A stretch of DNA of 64,000 bases from Effrenium voratum (Eukaryota; Sar; Dinophyceae; Suessiales; Symbiodiniaceae). A model generated the notes under the pieces. That model was not told the DNA's origin. It was given only the letters and a program-made list of their open reading frames with translations, and made no database searches. Below, piece after piece: positions 50,861-63,824 of the stretch. The translations under genes were made by a program, and so were the position numbers. The stretch is from positions 1-64,000 of the forward strand of contig CAUJNA010001020.1 of assembly GCA_963377175.1 (NCBI GenBank), in the 5' to 3' direction. Position 1 is the first letter of the stretch. Each line of letters begins with the position of its first letter.

Positions 50861-51300
50861 AGGACCGAGGCCCAGTGGCTCGAAGTCCCGGCGCCGCGTC
50901 AGCCACAGGGCCAACTGGCGCGCACCGCCGAAGCTCAGCTGATTCGGCTCGTTGCGACTCGATGTGAAAATCTCGATGCATATTGTAGATGCACAAATTT
51001 GCATACCGAATGCAAACTTCATGTTTTGGTAGGCCCCTTGTCCCCTTGCCGTTGGTTGGGCCATGGCAGGAGCACTCCCCTTCCTCCCCCTCCTCCCCCT
51101 CCTCCCCCTCCTCCCCCTCCTCCCCCTCCTCCCCCTCCTCTTCGCCTTGGGCTCCTCCCCCAGGCGGCTGCCCAGGACCGAAGGCCCCTGCGCCAGGCGC
51201 CGATGCACGAAGCCGTCCAGGCAGCGGCGACACTCCGCAACGGACCCGAAGACTCGGGAGCAGACCCACAGATTGGAGCCCTCCGATTTCGTCACCTCAG
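50500..51300 (-). CDS. Possible exons of unknown protein with Ala-Asp run
   Basis: Minus-strand coding-like stretches flank two simple repeats: a CTCCTCCCC run (about 51078-51140) and a GGCGTC run encoding Ala-Asp (about 50833-50858). Outside the repeats the frame reads FGGARQLALWLTRRRDFEPL and RSFDFVSRREELAPIETGLE, which look like real protein, and GSNLWVCSRVFGSVAECRRC further upstream. They lie downstream of the second SpoU-like segment on the same strand and could belong to that gene. Family unknown. Confidence 0.35.
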
Positions 51301-51969
51301 GGAGAAACGGGGAAAGGAGGAAAGGGGGAAAGGGGGAAAGGAGGGATCGTGAGAAGGCCGCGTCGCAATGGGATCACAAGCTTCGCCATCCCTACTCCAG
51401 CTGGACTCAAGGCTCTCCATTTGGAAGCCTGGATTACCAAGACACAGTCAACAACAGGAGCTCCCAAGAAGCCCTAATCTGGACACATGCTTGCGCGCAG
51501 AACTCGCCCAGCCTGGCGGTTTGCCAGCGGATCAAACGCCTTCGAAGTCTCAAAGATGAAATGCACCTCCGCAACCTCGAAGTCTGGGCAAAGTATCACC
51601 CCTGGTTACCAGCTAGCACAGAACAACTGGCTAGACCAATGTCAAAATCCCCTCACCAAGCCGTTGCTTAGCTTCGGAACGCAAGGCAGAATCCTCCAAG
51701 CAAGTAGATACCAACTCATAGCCGTAACCAACCTCCCAAGTGGTGAATGATGGTCATCCTTGGGTTCTTTGGGCTTCAGATATCCAATCGATGTTTCTCC
51801 TCTTAGAAAAACACAACTCAGCCAGTGGCTGCAAAGATGCATGTTGCGAAGGCCACATGACAGCCGAACCTGACCATACTCCATAGTTGCTGAGAATCTG
51901 GAAGTCCGACCTCAAGTTGTTGGCATCTCTCAACGGTCAATCCTACTTTCCCGTTGGACGTCTATTTGA

Positions 51970-54900
51970 CGGCATTCTCTTCCACTTGGGCCCAGCGGCT
52001 CCAAAGGCGTCACAGCTGCGAAGGATTGCAGCAGCATCAAGCCTCTCATTGAGAGGCGCTCAGTGTGCCTATGCCTCAAATGGGGCCAGGTCGGTGTCCT
52101 GTTGGTTTCCTTCAAAAAGCATAACAAATACCTGGTCTTGACGCCACGTCCATGCACTAGTTTCACGGGTACTTCCAGTCAACACAGAAAACAGCAGGGC
52201 AGTTTGTGGAAGTGTCTATGTTCAGTCAACTTTGATGATTGCTTTCAGGATCTATGCTTTCTCGAGTCATGGTTTGTCTTGTCAACTTTGGCTCTTGCTT
52301 CAAGTGTCGTGGCGGTGTCCTGGCCACACAGACCTGGGGAAGCACAATAGATATCTAGGTGGGTTTGCCAGTTGGCGTTGGCCCGCCATGGCTTTATCTG
52401 CAGCCCATGGTCTGGGCTCCCGAAGGCTTGCTTTTCTTCAGGAATGCTCTTACATCGTCACAACATGCGAAAGTTTCGTGCGCGCTTGCTGTGTGTCCTC
52501 GTGCCCTTTTTATCAGAAACCTGGCAAGTTCACATCAGAGTTGTCTGGAGCATGTGTTTGCACACAGCGAAACCTTCCAATCCTAATTTCAAGTCAACCA
52601 AAAGCGACAAGGTGGTAACAACTAAAGTACAGTGCCACAAAGCCGAAAGCGGCTTGAGCAATGCAAGGGTCAAGAATTCCAGAAATCCTCAATGCTTCAA
52701 CCACCACAATCAATTCTGGGCCTGTCGGGATCCTCCAGCACCACCACCAAGCCCCGCTGCCGCCGCCGCGCAATGGCCAGGAACCGCTCGGCGCGGCTGC
52801 TGCCTTGGCGTTTGGGCAGTAGGGGCCACAAGCCCCATGTTGCAAGAGCCCCTCAAAAAACTACAGAGATTGCCCACAAATTGCCAGTCCCCGCATGCAA
52901 TGCTCTCGAAAAGCTCCGAGGTTACAAGTCGCAAAATGCGCTTTACTTATCAAAAGCCAAGCCGGGTGCGTATCAAAACTAGAGAGCCTTGCTTCGTCTG
53001 TCGACGTCAAAAACACCTAACAATGCGCGATGAAGCTGTACAAATGGCCATTTCGATACTGACCAACACACATCACTCTGCAACTTTGGGAAATGGAACG
53101 GCTGACACCACACTGCCGACTACATTGTGTCAGTGCCTTGCTGGATACAGTCACTCAACTCTTAAACTGTCACACTAAGCTCCCCAAAGGTTAAACAAGT
53201 GCTTTGGCTGAGAGACTCGACTGCAGTTGGCAGGCGGATGACCAAAATACCAACTTTGCCCCAAGGCTTTGGATTTGGCTTGTCAGCATCACACTACGCA
53301 GGCACTTTCGTCATCACACATTCATTCCATTTGCAAATGTTACATTGAGGAAGCCAGAGATAATGCAAGACAAAGAACAGACATAATGATCAATAAGACA
53401 AAGGATAGGGAGATGAATTGCAAAGAAGAATTCCGGTATTCACAACATGGTCGAGCGGGACAAGTCTAGAACTCTTCATGTCCTCGCCACAATCCGGAGC
53501 TGTTGCAAGTGCCAATGGTCTGTCAAAGTCAATGAGCCTGAGGTTGGCAACTGCCAAAGCAGGATACCAAACTGGACAAAAGCTGACCGTCTGCTTACAA
53601 GCTCGTGTCCACCTTTGTCCAGAAGCAGAGCAAACCTAACTGCAGCATTGATCTAAGCTTTGGTGTACCGACTGACCAGAAGCGATGCCATTTAGCTTCC
53701 TTCCAAGCACTGGTTTACAGCATGAAGTTCGAACAAAACGCCAAGAACAATGTGCTTCTTTGGCAAAGCAACATGCCCTAACAAGCAGCAAACGTTCATG
53801 GGGAGCCCCCCTGTAGCCACCTCTTGACGAGCTACTTTCCACGGGATCAATCGGCGATGCAAACCTGCAGAAGCTGGGATTCCAGATGGTCCCTGTCAGA
53901 AGCCAAAAGTCTCAAAGTCTTGAGTTTTGGGCATGGCCAATGTTCAGCCCATATTGCCGCCGTTGCAGGCCGTTGCTACCGGCTTCCTGAAGGGAAGCGA
54001 TACCAAGGGCTCTTTTCGGGGAGATAAACTATCTGAGCACGCAAATCCTTTTGTGAGGAACATGAGGCAACTCACAAGAATCAAACATGTCCATCCGTCC
54101 TTTGCCAGCAACCTGAGGATGTCCTAAAAGTGGGGGGTGTCTTTGGACTATTTCTTGTTCGCAAAACCTGATGGAAATCTTGTGATTCGTTGAGGATCGG
54201 AACTGACACATATCTGACCATATCCCACATCATCAAGATCATGACATCTAGTGAACTTAAGGAGGGGGTGAACGAAAGCTAGCAACTGTTGTATGAGACG
54301 GGTCGGAAACAGAGTAAATTCCATAGGTAGCTTGCGCACCATGAGGGCCGCCGCAAAGATCCCCAGGAGGCTACACGCAAACTGACATGGTGGCCAGGCA
54401 AACTGTGAAAATGAAAATAATGAGAGGTGTCTCAAGCCGTCTTAAAGCACCCTGAGTTCTGCATGTTGATTGCACACGGCTTCCTGCAAGGTGCTTTCCT
54501 GAGAAGACTGAGGAAGGCCACGAAACGGGATTCGGATATGCAGACCGGATGCCCTGGAAATGTATTTCTGGGTCCAAGTCAACGCTCGAAGGGGGGGGGT
54601 GGACCAGGGTGGATTCGAGCCCGGGAAGGGGGGGGGGTCTATTCAGCCCCTTACCTTGCTTACGCAAGCAGAAACTTCAGCTACAGCTAGCTTTCGTGAT
54701 GATTGGGAGGACGTAAAGAAAAGCCGATCTGACACTGCGACCCCCCGGTAGCTCTCGTGGCTTCAGCTTCAGGCGAGGGACGAAGCAGACAGGACAAACA
54801 CTGACGTAGGGCACTGATCGGAGACCAAACATCACTCGGGAACACAAGAACGCGTGTGCTGCCGGGCCACGGGCATGGTGCCAGGCCGAAGGCCACTTGC

Positions 54901-57900
54901 CTGGCCACCTGACTGAGTTCCTCCCTTGACTAGCAAGGCATCGCACCGCAGAAAGCATGAGTTTCCCGAATCAGCAACTTTCTTATGACTCAAAACAAGT
55001 CAAACGTTTCGCGATACGCTTGGATTCAGCGTAATGACCAACCTTTCATTGGGAAAAAGTGACGAAAATGCGGTTCACGGCGCAGACTGAAAGTTCATGC
55101 GCATCAATGTTCAATACCCCGTTCCGAGAAGGTGTCCGTGGCTGCTCCTTCACACTTCAACCTCACTGAGTTGAGACTTGCGATTCATCACCGCTACTCC
55201 TGCAATTTGGCAGTTTGAATCGCAGATCAGCCCGTTTCTGCGTAAGCCTTTGAGACGAGACATTCACCATTTGCTTAACAAAGCGGCAAGAAAATGCGGC
55301 GCAGCGTACCAGGTCCGCCAAACTCCAAAGCACCTATTGGCTGGTTCGTCGACAAAGCTAGGCTGCATCCAGCTAGCATCCGGGATGGCTATGAATGGGT
55401 GGCCTCAAGGAGAAGTCCTTTAACAAGGCAAACACAATTCCAATTGATGGGCAGCTAAAATCGAAGATTGAACTAAGCCAGCCAACAACTCTTTGCAGCC
55501 TCTGCCAGGATGACAGCTGCGGAGACGGCCACGTTGAGGCTTTGCACCTGCTAAGCGGCTTAAAGACTAGAGGCCAAAGAGCTGCTGAAGCTGGCTTTCT
55601 GTTGAATAAGTCAGGAAAGGCGCTTTAAAAACCTCCTACACATTCAAGCTCTGAAGAAAAGTATCAGCATTTTCAAATTTTCAGGAGATGTCCTTACCTT
55701 CGTTGCAGCACAAAGCTGGCATATGTTCTCGCTTGAGATGCTGACTGGATCTGCAATGAACTTACCTCTTCGACCTAGATCATATAGTGAATATGCACCA
55801 TACAAGGGACAGGAATTGAGCTGGAAACTCCGTCCGTGCGCTCAGAATGGTCTCTGTCGCTTTGGCCAGTCGTAAGGCCCCAACCATGCCTGACATTGGA
55901 ATGAAAATACGCCTCAGAATGCTCAGGCTGCGGCCATCCCACCAATGCACTGATGGGCAATAATATGCAGAAAGCAGGCCCAGCAAGCCCAAGCACCCCA
56001 GAATGTAATATGGAGATTTGAGGTCTCCCAAGCCAACTGTCCCTCAAAAGCCATCACATGACTTTCTGCTTCTTGCAAAAGCCCCGAGCACTGCTGGCAG
56101 CTGCGCCCTTCAAGTCAAGTGCAACATGATTTTGTCTGGACTTGGCAAAGCTCCAAAATATCACAGCTGTGCGAGCCCCCAACACAAGGGCAAGTGCATT
56201 TGGCCCGAGAAAACAACAACTCCTTTCTTGCCAGCAGACTGTGGCCAATTCCTGGACACTCTCTGACGTAGTCTTATTCATAACAAGCTTGCGATGTCCT
56301 TGCGTGCCGCTAACTCTACAATGGAGCTCAACTGAAGACCTTTCAAAACTGTCCAAGCCAGAGATCTCAGGCAGACTGCATGTGCAGGCCTCAAGGGGCT
56401 TGACCCTTGCCCTTGGCCCCCGACTCGTTCGCTCCCTGGGTGGCCTCCTCTGTCAGCCCATACTTCTCCTCGCGAGGCGGTGAATCGACCCATTCACAGA
56501 TGAGGGCTTTTCCGGGATAGCCACCCGCTCCCAAGAGCTTGAAAACGGAGCGCCTTTGGGACCCTAACGGATCGGCTGGAATCACAGCCCTGACATCCAA
56601 GTTGTTCACTCACATCAAATCCCGTGTCCTGGCCAAACCAAAAGGCCATCTTGCGACGGTCAAAACGAAGGTCGTAGAGGTTGACCTGACAGCCACCGTC
56701 TCACACATGCTGTCGCAAAGGCCACATGTTCCATGAAGCTACAAAGCCCCGCCTTGGCCTTTGTAGCCTTTCGCACACCCTTGCTGCAAAAACATATTTG
56801 TCCAACGTATTGTCAGAGACCAATTGTATAGCATGTTCAAACTAGCCCTGCCCCCCTTTATTGCGCCATGCTGCGCTCGAACCCAGCGAAGTGGCGAAGG
56901 AGGTGATGCCCTCGCGCGCCAAGTCCTGCGGGACTCATTTTGGGGAGGCAAGGCACAACTCGCTCCCTGGATTGACTAAACCAGTGTCAGAAAATTCTTC
57001 AGACGTGAAGATGCAGTTAAGGCTGGGGACATTTGCATAAAATGATTTCAGGTGCTGCCAAACTTGACAAACAACTACAAGAAAGCAGGTGCAAAGTTAA
57101 TTCCATGCTTAAAATTCTCTGCGGAATCCGTCCACAAGCATAACTTTCAGAATGCAGAGCTCTGCGCATCTCAGCCAGGCATACACCACAGTTTCATCCA
57201 GCAAACGGCCTGTGAAATTACATTGATGTTTCATACCCTGGGCTGAGGCTCCACACGTTTTTCAAGCAAACAAAACGCGATAAACAGCCGTCGACATTTG
57301 CCAGAGCGTTTGTCAACTGTCGCATGGGCTCAAAGGACCCTGTGCCTGCATGCATTGGGCGGTGTTCAGAACTACTCGGCCCACGCTGGGATCCAGTCTC
57401 AGCGCCTTCCGACATCGTGGATCCTGCCAGCCCAGCATGACGTACGAGTTGGTGGTGTGTGGCGGTGGTTTCGTGGCTTAACTCACTTTTGTTTGCCACA
57501 ATTGGTCCAATCTGAACAGCGAACCATGTACAAATCCAAGCGCATAGAGGCAGCACAAGCTCACAGTGTCAGACCCACAGGGCTACCGAACCAAACCGCC
57601 CACTATCCAGTGCTGTGCATGTGTGCATGTTTGATAATCGCATTGCGTCGTCTCCTTCGTCAACAAAATGGCTCAAGGCCAAAGGGAAATGTTGCTCAAC
57701 TATGGCCGAAGCTGGAGTGTGTTGTACTCGTTGTCTTCTCGTGTTTGGCCTGCACGGTCTGTGTGTGTGTGCGCGTGTGTTTGCACGATACTCTACGTGG
57801 TAAGCTCCCCTTTGACAGCAGATTTTGGCCTTGGGGACTCGAGCCTCTTTCCTTGTTGAGTTTGATAGCAACCCGTGTGCCTCTCGCATCCACTTTGCTC

Positions 57901-58720
57901 TCTCCTCGCTAATTTGAGCAATTGGAGGACAGTTCTAGCATTGTGCGGCGCACGTCATGGGCAAAACAGTAGAAGTTAAGATTACATGTTTGCCTGTGGC
58001 TCATCTTGGACAATGACAAATCAACACACATACTCAAATACGTGCAAAGCTTGTGCTCTCCCACAAACACACAGTCGTACGCACCTCAAGAGGTCACTCA
58101 CATCCCTTACATCAACTTGACCTTCAAATGCCTCAAGCGCCTGAGATTGCTGCAAAAATGAGTCCCATGCAACATCCCGTGTTATTATGCTTCTAATGGC
58201 TTTAACAGGTATGCGAGCCCATCCATAATAGGGGCTCTCTCCCTGACGCTCTCGCTGCGCTTTCCAACAAAAATGAACTCTTGCTGTTTGAACAAAACTG
58301 CACAGGAGACTTACGGTAGACTTACAATAAAAGGGATTGCATCGAGTTAGGGTCAATAATAGTGTGGCCGCACCAAGACCCACACGTCCACACACACATA
58401 CACCAAAAAGAAATACAGCTCAAGCTTTCCAAGATCAACACGGTAGACCCGAGTCACAACTCCCCATGCCAAGATTGGAAAGCAGTATGTCCATGTGTCC
58501 ATGCCTTGCTGCAAGCTTCAATGCACCCAGGCCATTTCCACCCTGTCGGGCCAAAACCTTCCTTTGTGTTCCACCCGTCTGCCCTTCTGCCCCATTGGGC
58601 ACGCCTCCTCCTTGGCCTCCTGGATCAACCGCAGCTCACGGACGCCAAAGGCCCGGCAGACCCGGCGCAGTCGATCCAAGTTGTGGCTGTCGCTGGGGTT
58701 CTCAACCTTGTGACGCGAGA
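51970..58720 (-). CDS. Multi-exon protein with two SpoU-type methyltransferase segments
   Basis: SpoU enzymes methylate ribose 2'-O of tRNA or rRNA using SAM. First segment, at about 58590-58715: VENPSDSHNLDRLRRVCRAF followed by GVRELRLI, the family's N-terminal motif. Then come probable exons at about 56865-56945 (LAREGITSFATSLGSSAAWR), 56608-56700 (DLRFDRRKMAFWFGQDTGFD, like the FGxExxG region) and about 56410-56585 (AVIPADPLGSQRRSVFKLLG). Second segment: 52722-52835 (RRRQRGLVVVLEDPDR) joins in frame to an exon starting at 52042 (LDAAAILRSCDAFGAAG) across a GC-AG intron (52043-52721). Both show the (E)xPxxxxNxxxxxRxCxAFG pattern, the Asn replaced by Asp in the second. Whether these are one tandem-domain gene or two neighbours is not decided. 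Ends are not seen. Confidence 0.6.
52900..56400. other. Intron-like host DNA between SpoU-like segments
   Basis: No domain is recognised. Short codon-like pieces may be further exons but cannot be assigned. G-runs lie near 54591-54599 and 54629-54637. Confidence 0.3.
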
Positions 58721-59219
58721 AGCCTCTTCGGCTTATGGCGAGCTCTACCGTTGGAACGATGTGCGTTTGCAAAGGATGGAACACCCGTAATCCTGTACTG
58801 AGCTGACAATTCTGCAGCAGCATGCATCTAAGTTCGTGCACACCCAAATTTCAACATCCCGAAAGGTGCTCAAGGAAGAAACTTGGACACAGGCAATGAA
58901 ATTGCTAAAGACGTGGAGATTCTCTTGGAGCACAATACGGACACTCCTCACAAACAAATGGGCTCTGAGGTTGCCAAGTTTCTGCAGTCCGACACCGATG
59001 GCTTCACGGCATGCTGCTCCAGCCCAAAGAAAACATGTTAGCGAGACATGCGAAGCATACCGAGGTCTGAGCCATCCACTCAAAGGTAAGACAATGCAAT
59101 GATGACAATGCCAACCCACTTCCTAATGACTTCAAAGGCCACGCCGCCACCACGATGACGTTGGAGAGCCAACCATCGGCCATGGCAGAGCGCCGAGCCC
59201 GAGCGCGTCTTGGTTTTAT

Positions 59220-59510
59220 GGCGTGTAAAGCGTCTGGGCTAATTTTCCGGATCCCTTGCTCGCGAACTGACTAGCCTTCACCCTGGGTCCATCTTCTGAG
59301 GGAAGATGGCGGGAGAAAATGAGACGGTCTTCTTTCCAAAGTAAGCGGGGGTCCTCGCTGAAGGTCTGCCAACAAACATACCAACAGGGTTTGTAGTACT
59401 TCCCAATCAGCCTGGCATTTCTCTCAACGGCTGAAGAAATCAAGATGACAGCAGTGCCAAATTGAACCTCTGGTCTGAGCTGGGCTTGGCGACCACACAA
59501 CTACTTGGCC
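59220..59510 (-). CDS. Possible exon, unknown
   Basis: A minus-strand frame of 94 codons includes WYVCWQTFSEDPRLLWKEDR and a basic, polar continuation that looks protein-like, but it matches no family I know. It lies between the SpoU-like and hydroxylase-like genes on the same strand. Confidence 0.3.
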
Positions 59511-59519
59511 GCACTCGGA

Positions 59520-61200
59520 CACAAAAACCACTCAAACTAAGGCTATCAAGCCCACAGCTTGTTCAGGATAGATGTGGAAAGTGCCGTCGAGCCTCCTTGC
59601 CATGGAGTTGTTGATGAATGCCCCACACCAAGACACAAAAAGCTTGAAGTACAATGTCAGGCTGTGTGTCAACGGAGGCTTTTGGACCCAAAGAGTCCTT
59701 CCAATTCGTTCCAAAACTGATCAACCTCATTCTGCAGCAAGGCTTGCTTTTGCTGTCCACACGTCAACTAACAACCTGTCCACAGCTCCTCATTTGAGGT
59801 GCCTGAAGGGCAAAGCATTAACAAATGCCCCTGACCCACCGAGCAGGGACCTGGTGGCTGCGCTGTTTTGCGTATCCTGTAAAGCAGGAATTCCTCCAAA
59901 CCACGGCAGAAGCGCGGAAGAACCTGGTGCTCAGCGCATCCTGAAAGCAATCTGGAGCTCTGCTCGCAATAAAGCATCGGATGGCTGCATCCGCGACTGA
60001 AACTGAAGTGCTTGCGGTTGAGTCTGTAAGCTGCAAAGATATCTGGTTGCTCAGCTTTGCCTCCAGCGATTGGATTAACTGGCTTAGAGCATGTGGTTCA
60101 GATGTAACAGTCGCGCCTTCAGTTGGCCAAATCGGTGTCAGGTTGTCGTTGACTCGCAGCTTTCACTGCGCTCACCAACTCCGATGTTCCTTGCGAGCAT
60201 GAAAGAAATCTCAGATCAACAACACGTAAAACAAAGCAAGGCCCAAGCGATCCAAACAGCGAATCCCCAAGCCCATAGAGAGCCCCCCCAACTTGATCTG
60301 GTAGCATGCCCCACTGTAACAAAGATGCATTTGCTACAGCCCTGGGCTTCGCACTGAGCAACTGTGAGTCAGCAGGCCTGGCAAATCAATCGTTTCCACC
60401 TATCAACTTACTCGATGCAGGAAAGTGTCTAGCATGCAAGATGAAACAGTACCTCAAACAAGTAAACAGTGCTTAGCAATGTATGTTGCTTGTTGCCTTA
60501 GCAATTCACAGTGCTATTGATCCGCACCTGGCAGATATCGCCTCACAGCTTTGTCCTACAGCACAGCGCAGCACGTCAAGAGTTCTAAGTCTGATAACCA
60601 AAGTCTTTCATGCATACGAGCTCAAGCCTTTGTGTGACGACGGGCGCCTGACAGCATGAGATGAACGAAGGCGATATAAGAAAATATAGCATGTGTCTTC
60701 ATGTGTTCTTCAAGTGGCAATCCCTCTGACCAAGTGTCCGATTCTGCGCTGCCAGCTTGCGGTACTCCTGCCATAAAGCACCAGCAACAAATGCGGGCTG
60801 ATCTAAAAGCTGAAGATGAGGGATGCAAGCAAACGACCGCCTGCTGGTTAAAGGTAGCGACAATAAACACCCGAAGGAGTCAAGCAACAGTCCCAGCGTG
60901 TTGTGAAACTCAGAATCGTGGCACTAGTGTAAGTCAAACAGCGTGTATCTCAATTAACTTTGCCCAAGCATCCATGTGCAAAGTGTCTCCACAAACTTAA
61001 AACTCCGAAGCCAGCCGAAACCATTGCCGTTGTGCATGATCATCGCTGTGCCTGCTCGTTTGACGGCTAAATTCATGCAAGGTTTTGTTTCCAATGTGCA
61101 AAGCCGCATTAGTTCAAACAGCCGCAACAGGGTAGCAGTATGAAAGAGCCATGACCCTGATGTGTGCGATGCTTCTAAGTTAAACTCATCACCAAACCCC
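59520..61200. other. Host DNA, no assignable gene
   Basis: Short frames only. A minus-strand piece at about 61195-61265 (DLASFDRSGSLLSEIDRLRQ) is codon-like and may be a further 3' exon of the hydroxylase-like gene. Confidence 0.3.
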
Positions 61201-61449
61201 TCCTGGCGCAAGCGATCGATCTCGCTCAGCAGGCTGCCAGAGCGGTCGAAGGAGGCCAGGTCTGGCACCTAAGTCACATGCTGTTGGGCAGGGGGTCCTG
61301 CTGTGTGAGCCTCGTTGAGGGTACAATATTGTTGCTCTTGACAGTCACGTGGCAACTGCTTGAAAGCTGGACTTGAATGGGCAGAAACAGCTTTTCATCT
61401 GCGCAAAGCGCATGGCATGCGCTTCGGGCCGTCTATCCAAGTGGTTTCT

Positions 61450-63190
61450 GAAATGAAGATCTATCCGAGTTGCGACATCCGTGCGCTTGGCGTCCAGAGC
61501 TTCCCAAGTCAGGTCCGGGTGCATGACTCGGATCACCAGTGAGATGCGCTCCTGTCAAACTCCAGGCAGAAAGGTCATCACTTCCGATCGCCGTGGGGCT
61601 TCAGTACGTGTGGCAAAATACATCACTGCAGTTGGGAGCACGTGCTTGATGGATCTCTCCAATCCGTAAGGGTCGACAAAATCCTGTCTTGGGGTAAACG
61701 ATGAGAAAGCGATGCACAAGGCAAGAATTCACTAACAATACTTACATGATGTGAGAAACCCTCAGCTGGTCGCTTGCTGCTTAGCTTACCTTTGAGTGTG
61801 GATCCGTCCCATGGGTGCCAACATGCGGTTCCATCTCCAATGATGCTGGTGCGCGCAATTATTGAAATGTGAGGCTCAATGTATTCTGGTGAATCAATCG
61901 CTTCTGATGTGTTTTTTGCTCATTCACAACAGCAGGAACGCGAAAAGTCAATTAACAGCCTGCAGATGAAGGCTTGACCGCAACAATTTCACAAAAGGAA
62001 TTGCACTTCAGATGTGCTTTGTCTAAGTGTGCCGCAGACCGACCTTGTCATCCTTTCATTGTAAAACTCCCCCAAACCGCTTCATCCACCGTGGCATGCG
62101 AAGAAGCCTGCCGCCGTCCTCTCCGGACAGGTCATGCTCCACGGAGTGAAAAAAGCTGTCCTGGACGCTACGAACACCAAGCCTCAAAGCATCCCAGGAT
62201 GCCTGGTGATGGAAGAATTCAAGAGCACGTTTCGGATGGCGTACTCCCAGTACGAACACAAGCAAAGCAAACCTACTGCTTTCTTCCGTAAATACCTTCA
62301 AAGATTTGTTTTGTTGCAGGCAAGCTTGTAGCAGGCACAAACATGCCCTTCAATAAACTAGACAAGCGAAACAAAATCCTATCAAAGCTCGAAACCAAAA
62401 ACAGCCCAAACAATTCACCGCAACAGCCTCTGTACCAGAAACTGAGGCCCATCACAAATAAAATTTCATCCACAAAGAGCAGTCCTGGAAGCACACCACC
62501 TTGCCGTCCTCCAGCAAGACACGCTCGTCCCCGACGGACACGGAGGTGCCGCGGCCGCCCTTCCTCGCTAAGCCGAGGCAGAGCACCCAAAAGGCAGAGC
62601 CGAGGAAAGCGGGGGAGGCTTTGCCTTTCGTCCATTGGACGACAAACTAAGCTCGTGCTTCGAAAACTTGAAGACTGTCATGCCCACATGCACACCGATT
62701 CAAAGACACCTGTGAAGATTTCGTCCCGAATCTTGCTTGACATGAGTTTGTAACCACCCGGCCTTTCGGCCCAACTCGCAACCTGCCCAAAGGGCAGGAC
62801 TTTCATCTGAAACCTCGGCCGCGACCTCGCCAACATGGCATGCGCAACCTGAGCCATCCTGAGCCAGGCCAGTGGAAAACAATCAGCCCGTTGACTTCGT
62901 GTGCAGCGGGGCGGAAGACCAACATCTTCAAGGCACCTATGTACCTGAGAGTCTACCTGCCAACCTCAAAATCAGGCATAATGCAACTCATGGAGCACAA
63001 ACCAAAATAGCGTGTAGAAGCTGAGCTTCAGCGTGAGATGGAGGTTGATGACGGCATTGGAGGACCCACAGTGGGCGCCCACCGAGGCGCCCGGCTCCGA
63101 GCGGAAAATCACCACCTCCTCGTTGTAAACCTCTGCGAGAGGGCGAGAGCGGGCAGCTCTGAACGATATTTGCTGGGCATCACGGAAGTG
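61450..63190 (-). CDS. Aspartyl/asparaginyl beta-hydroxylase-like protein
   Basis: This family hydroxylates Asp/Asn residues using Fe(II) and 2-oxoglutarate. Exons in order: about 63015-63180, with SEPGASVGAHCGSSNAVINL then HLTLK, matching the family's GxxxxxHxGxxNxxxxxHLxL metal-binding region; about 62485-62560 (TSVSVGDERVLLEDGKVVCF), matching VGDexxxwexGkxxxFDD; 62108-62160 (DSFFHSVEHDLSGEDGG), matching DSFxHxVxH with the second metal His; and about 61450-61550 (LVIRVMHPDLTWEALDAKRT), matching the terminal WHPdL. The join 62485/62160 is in frame and uses CAG|GA...CAG|GAC, a GA-AG intron. The phase of the third junction could not be resolved, so an exon or small indel may be missing. The N-terminal exons are outside or unassigned. 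Confidence 0.72.
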
Positions 63191-63824
63191 AAACGGCTTG
63201 GGCGATTTGATCGCTGCGCCGCCAAGAAAGAAGATTCCCATCAACCGTCATGAATAATCCTAGACGATGTCGCTGTGTTTAAAAGCTGTCTTCCTGGCTA
63301 ACAGATGCCAAAAAACAAGCCAACTGAAGATGTGCCAATGATCTTGAGAAGCAGGGCACAAAGCATAACCCATCCGTCCAAACAACCGACTGAAGAATGA
63401 GATGTCCGCATCATGTACACACTCTTGTGCTTTCACGCGAGGAAGTTGAGAAAAATGTGCAAACAACCATGCTACAGAGTGATTGTCTCTGCTGTCACAT
63501 CATCACCCAGAATTTGGCATGAAAGCTATATCTACACGAGTTGGACTAGTGTTGATGCTTAAAGCGTCGGACTTCAACCAACAAAGTAGGTACCTGTTTT
63601 GTGGCAACGGTATTTGCTGTTTGGGTGAGAGTAAAAAGCCGCCATCAGGGCAACAGTGTTCGACACTTAAGCTTGTTCATCCAAAAGTCCATTCACGGAC
63701 ACGCCTTGAGTTGTCTCATGATAACACTAACACACATCACCACGACATATCACGGGCTACATGCCGGCAGGGCACGAGGAGGTTACTTCGCCCTAGAGTT
63801 GTCGACAATGCTTGAGGCTCCCTG

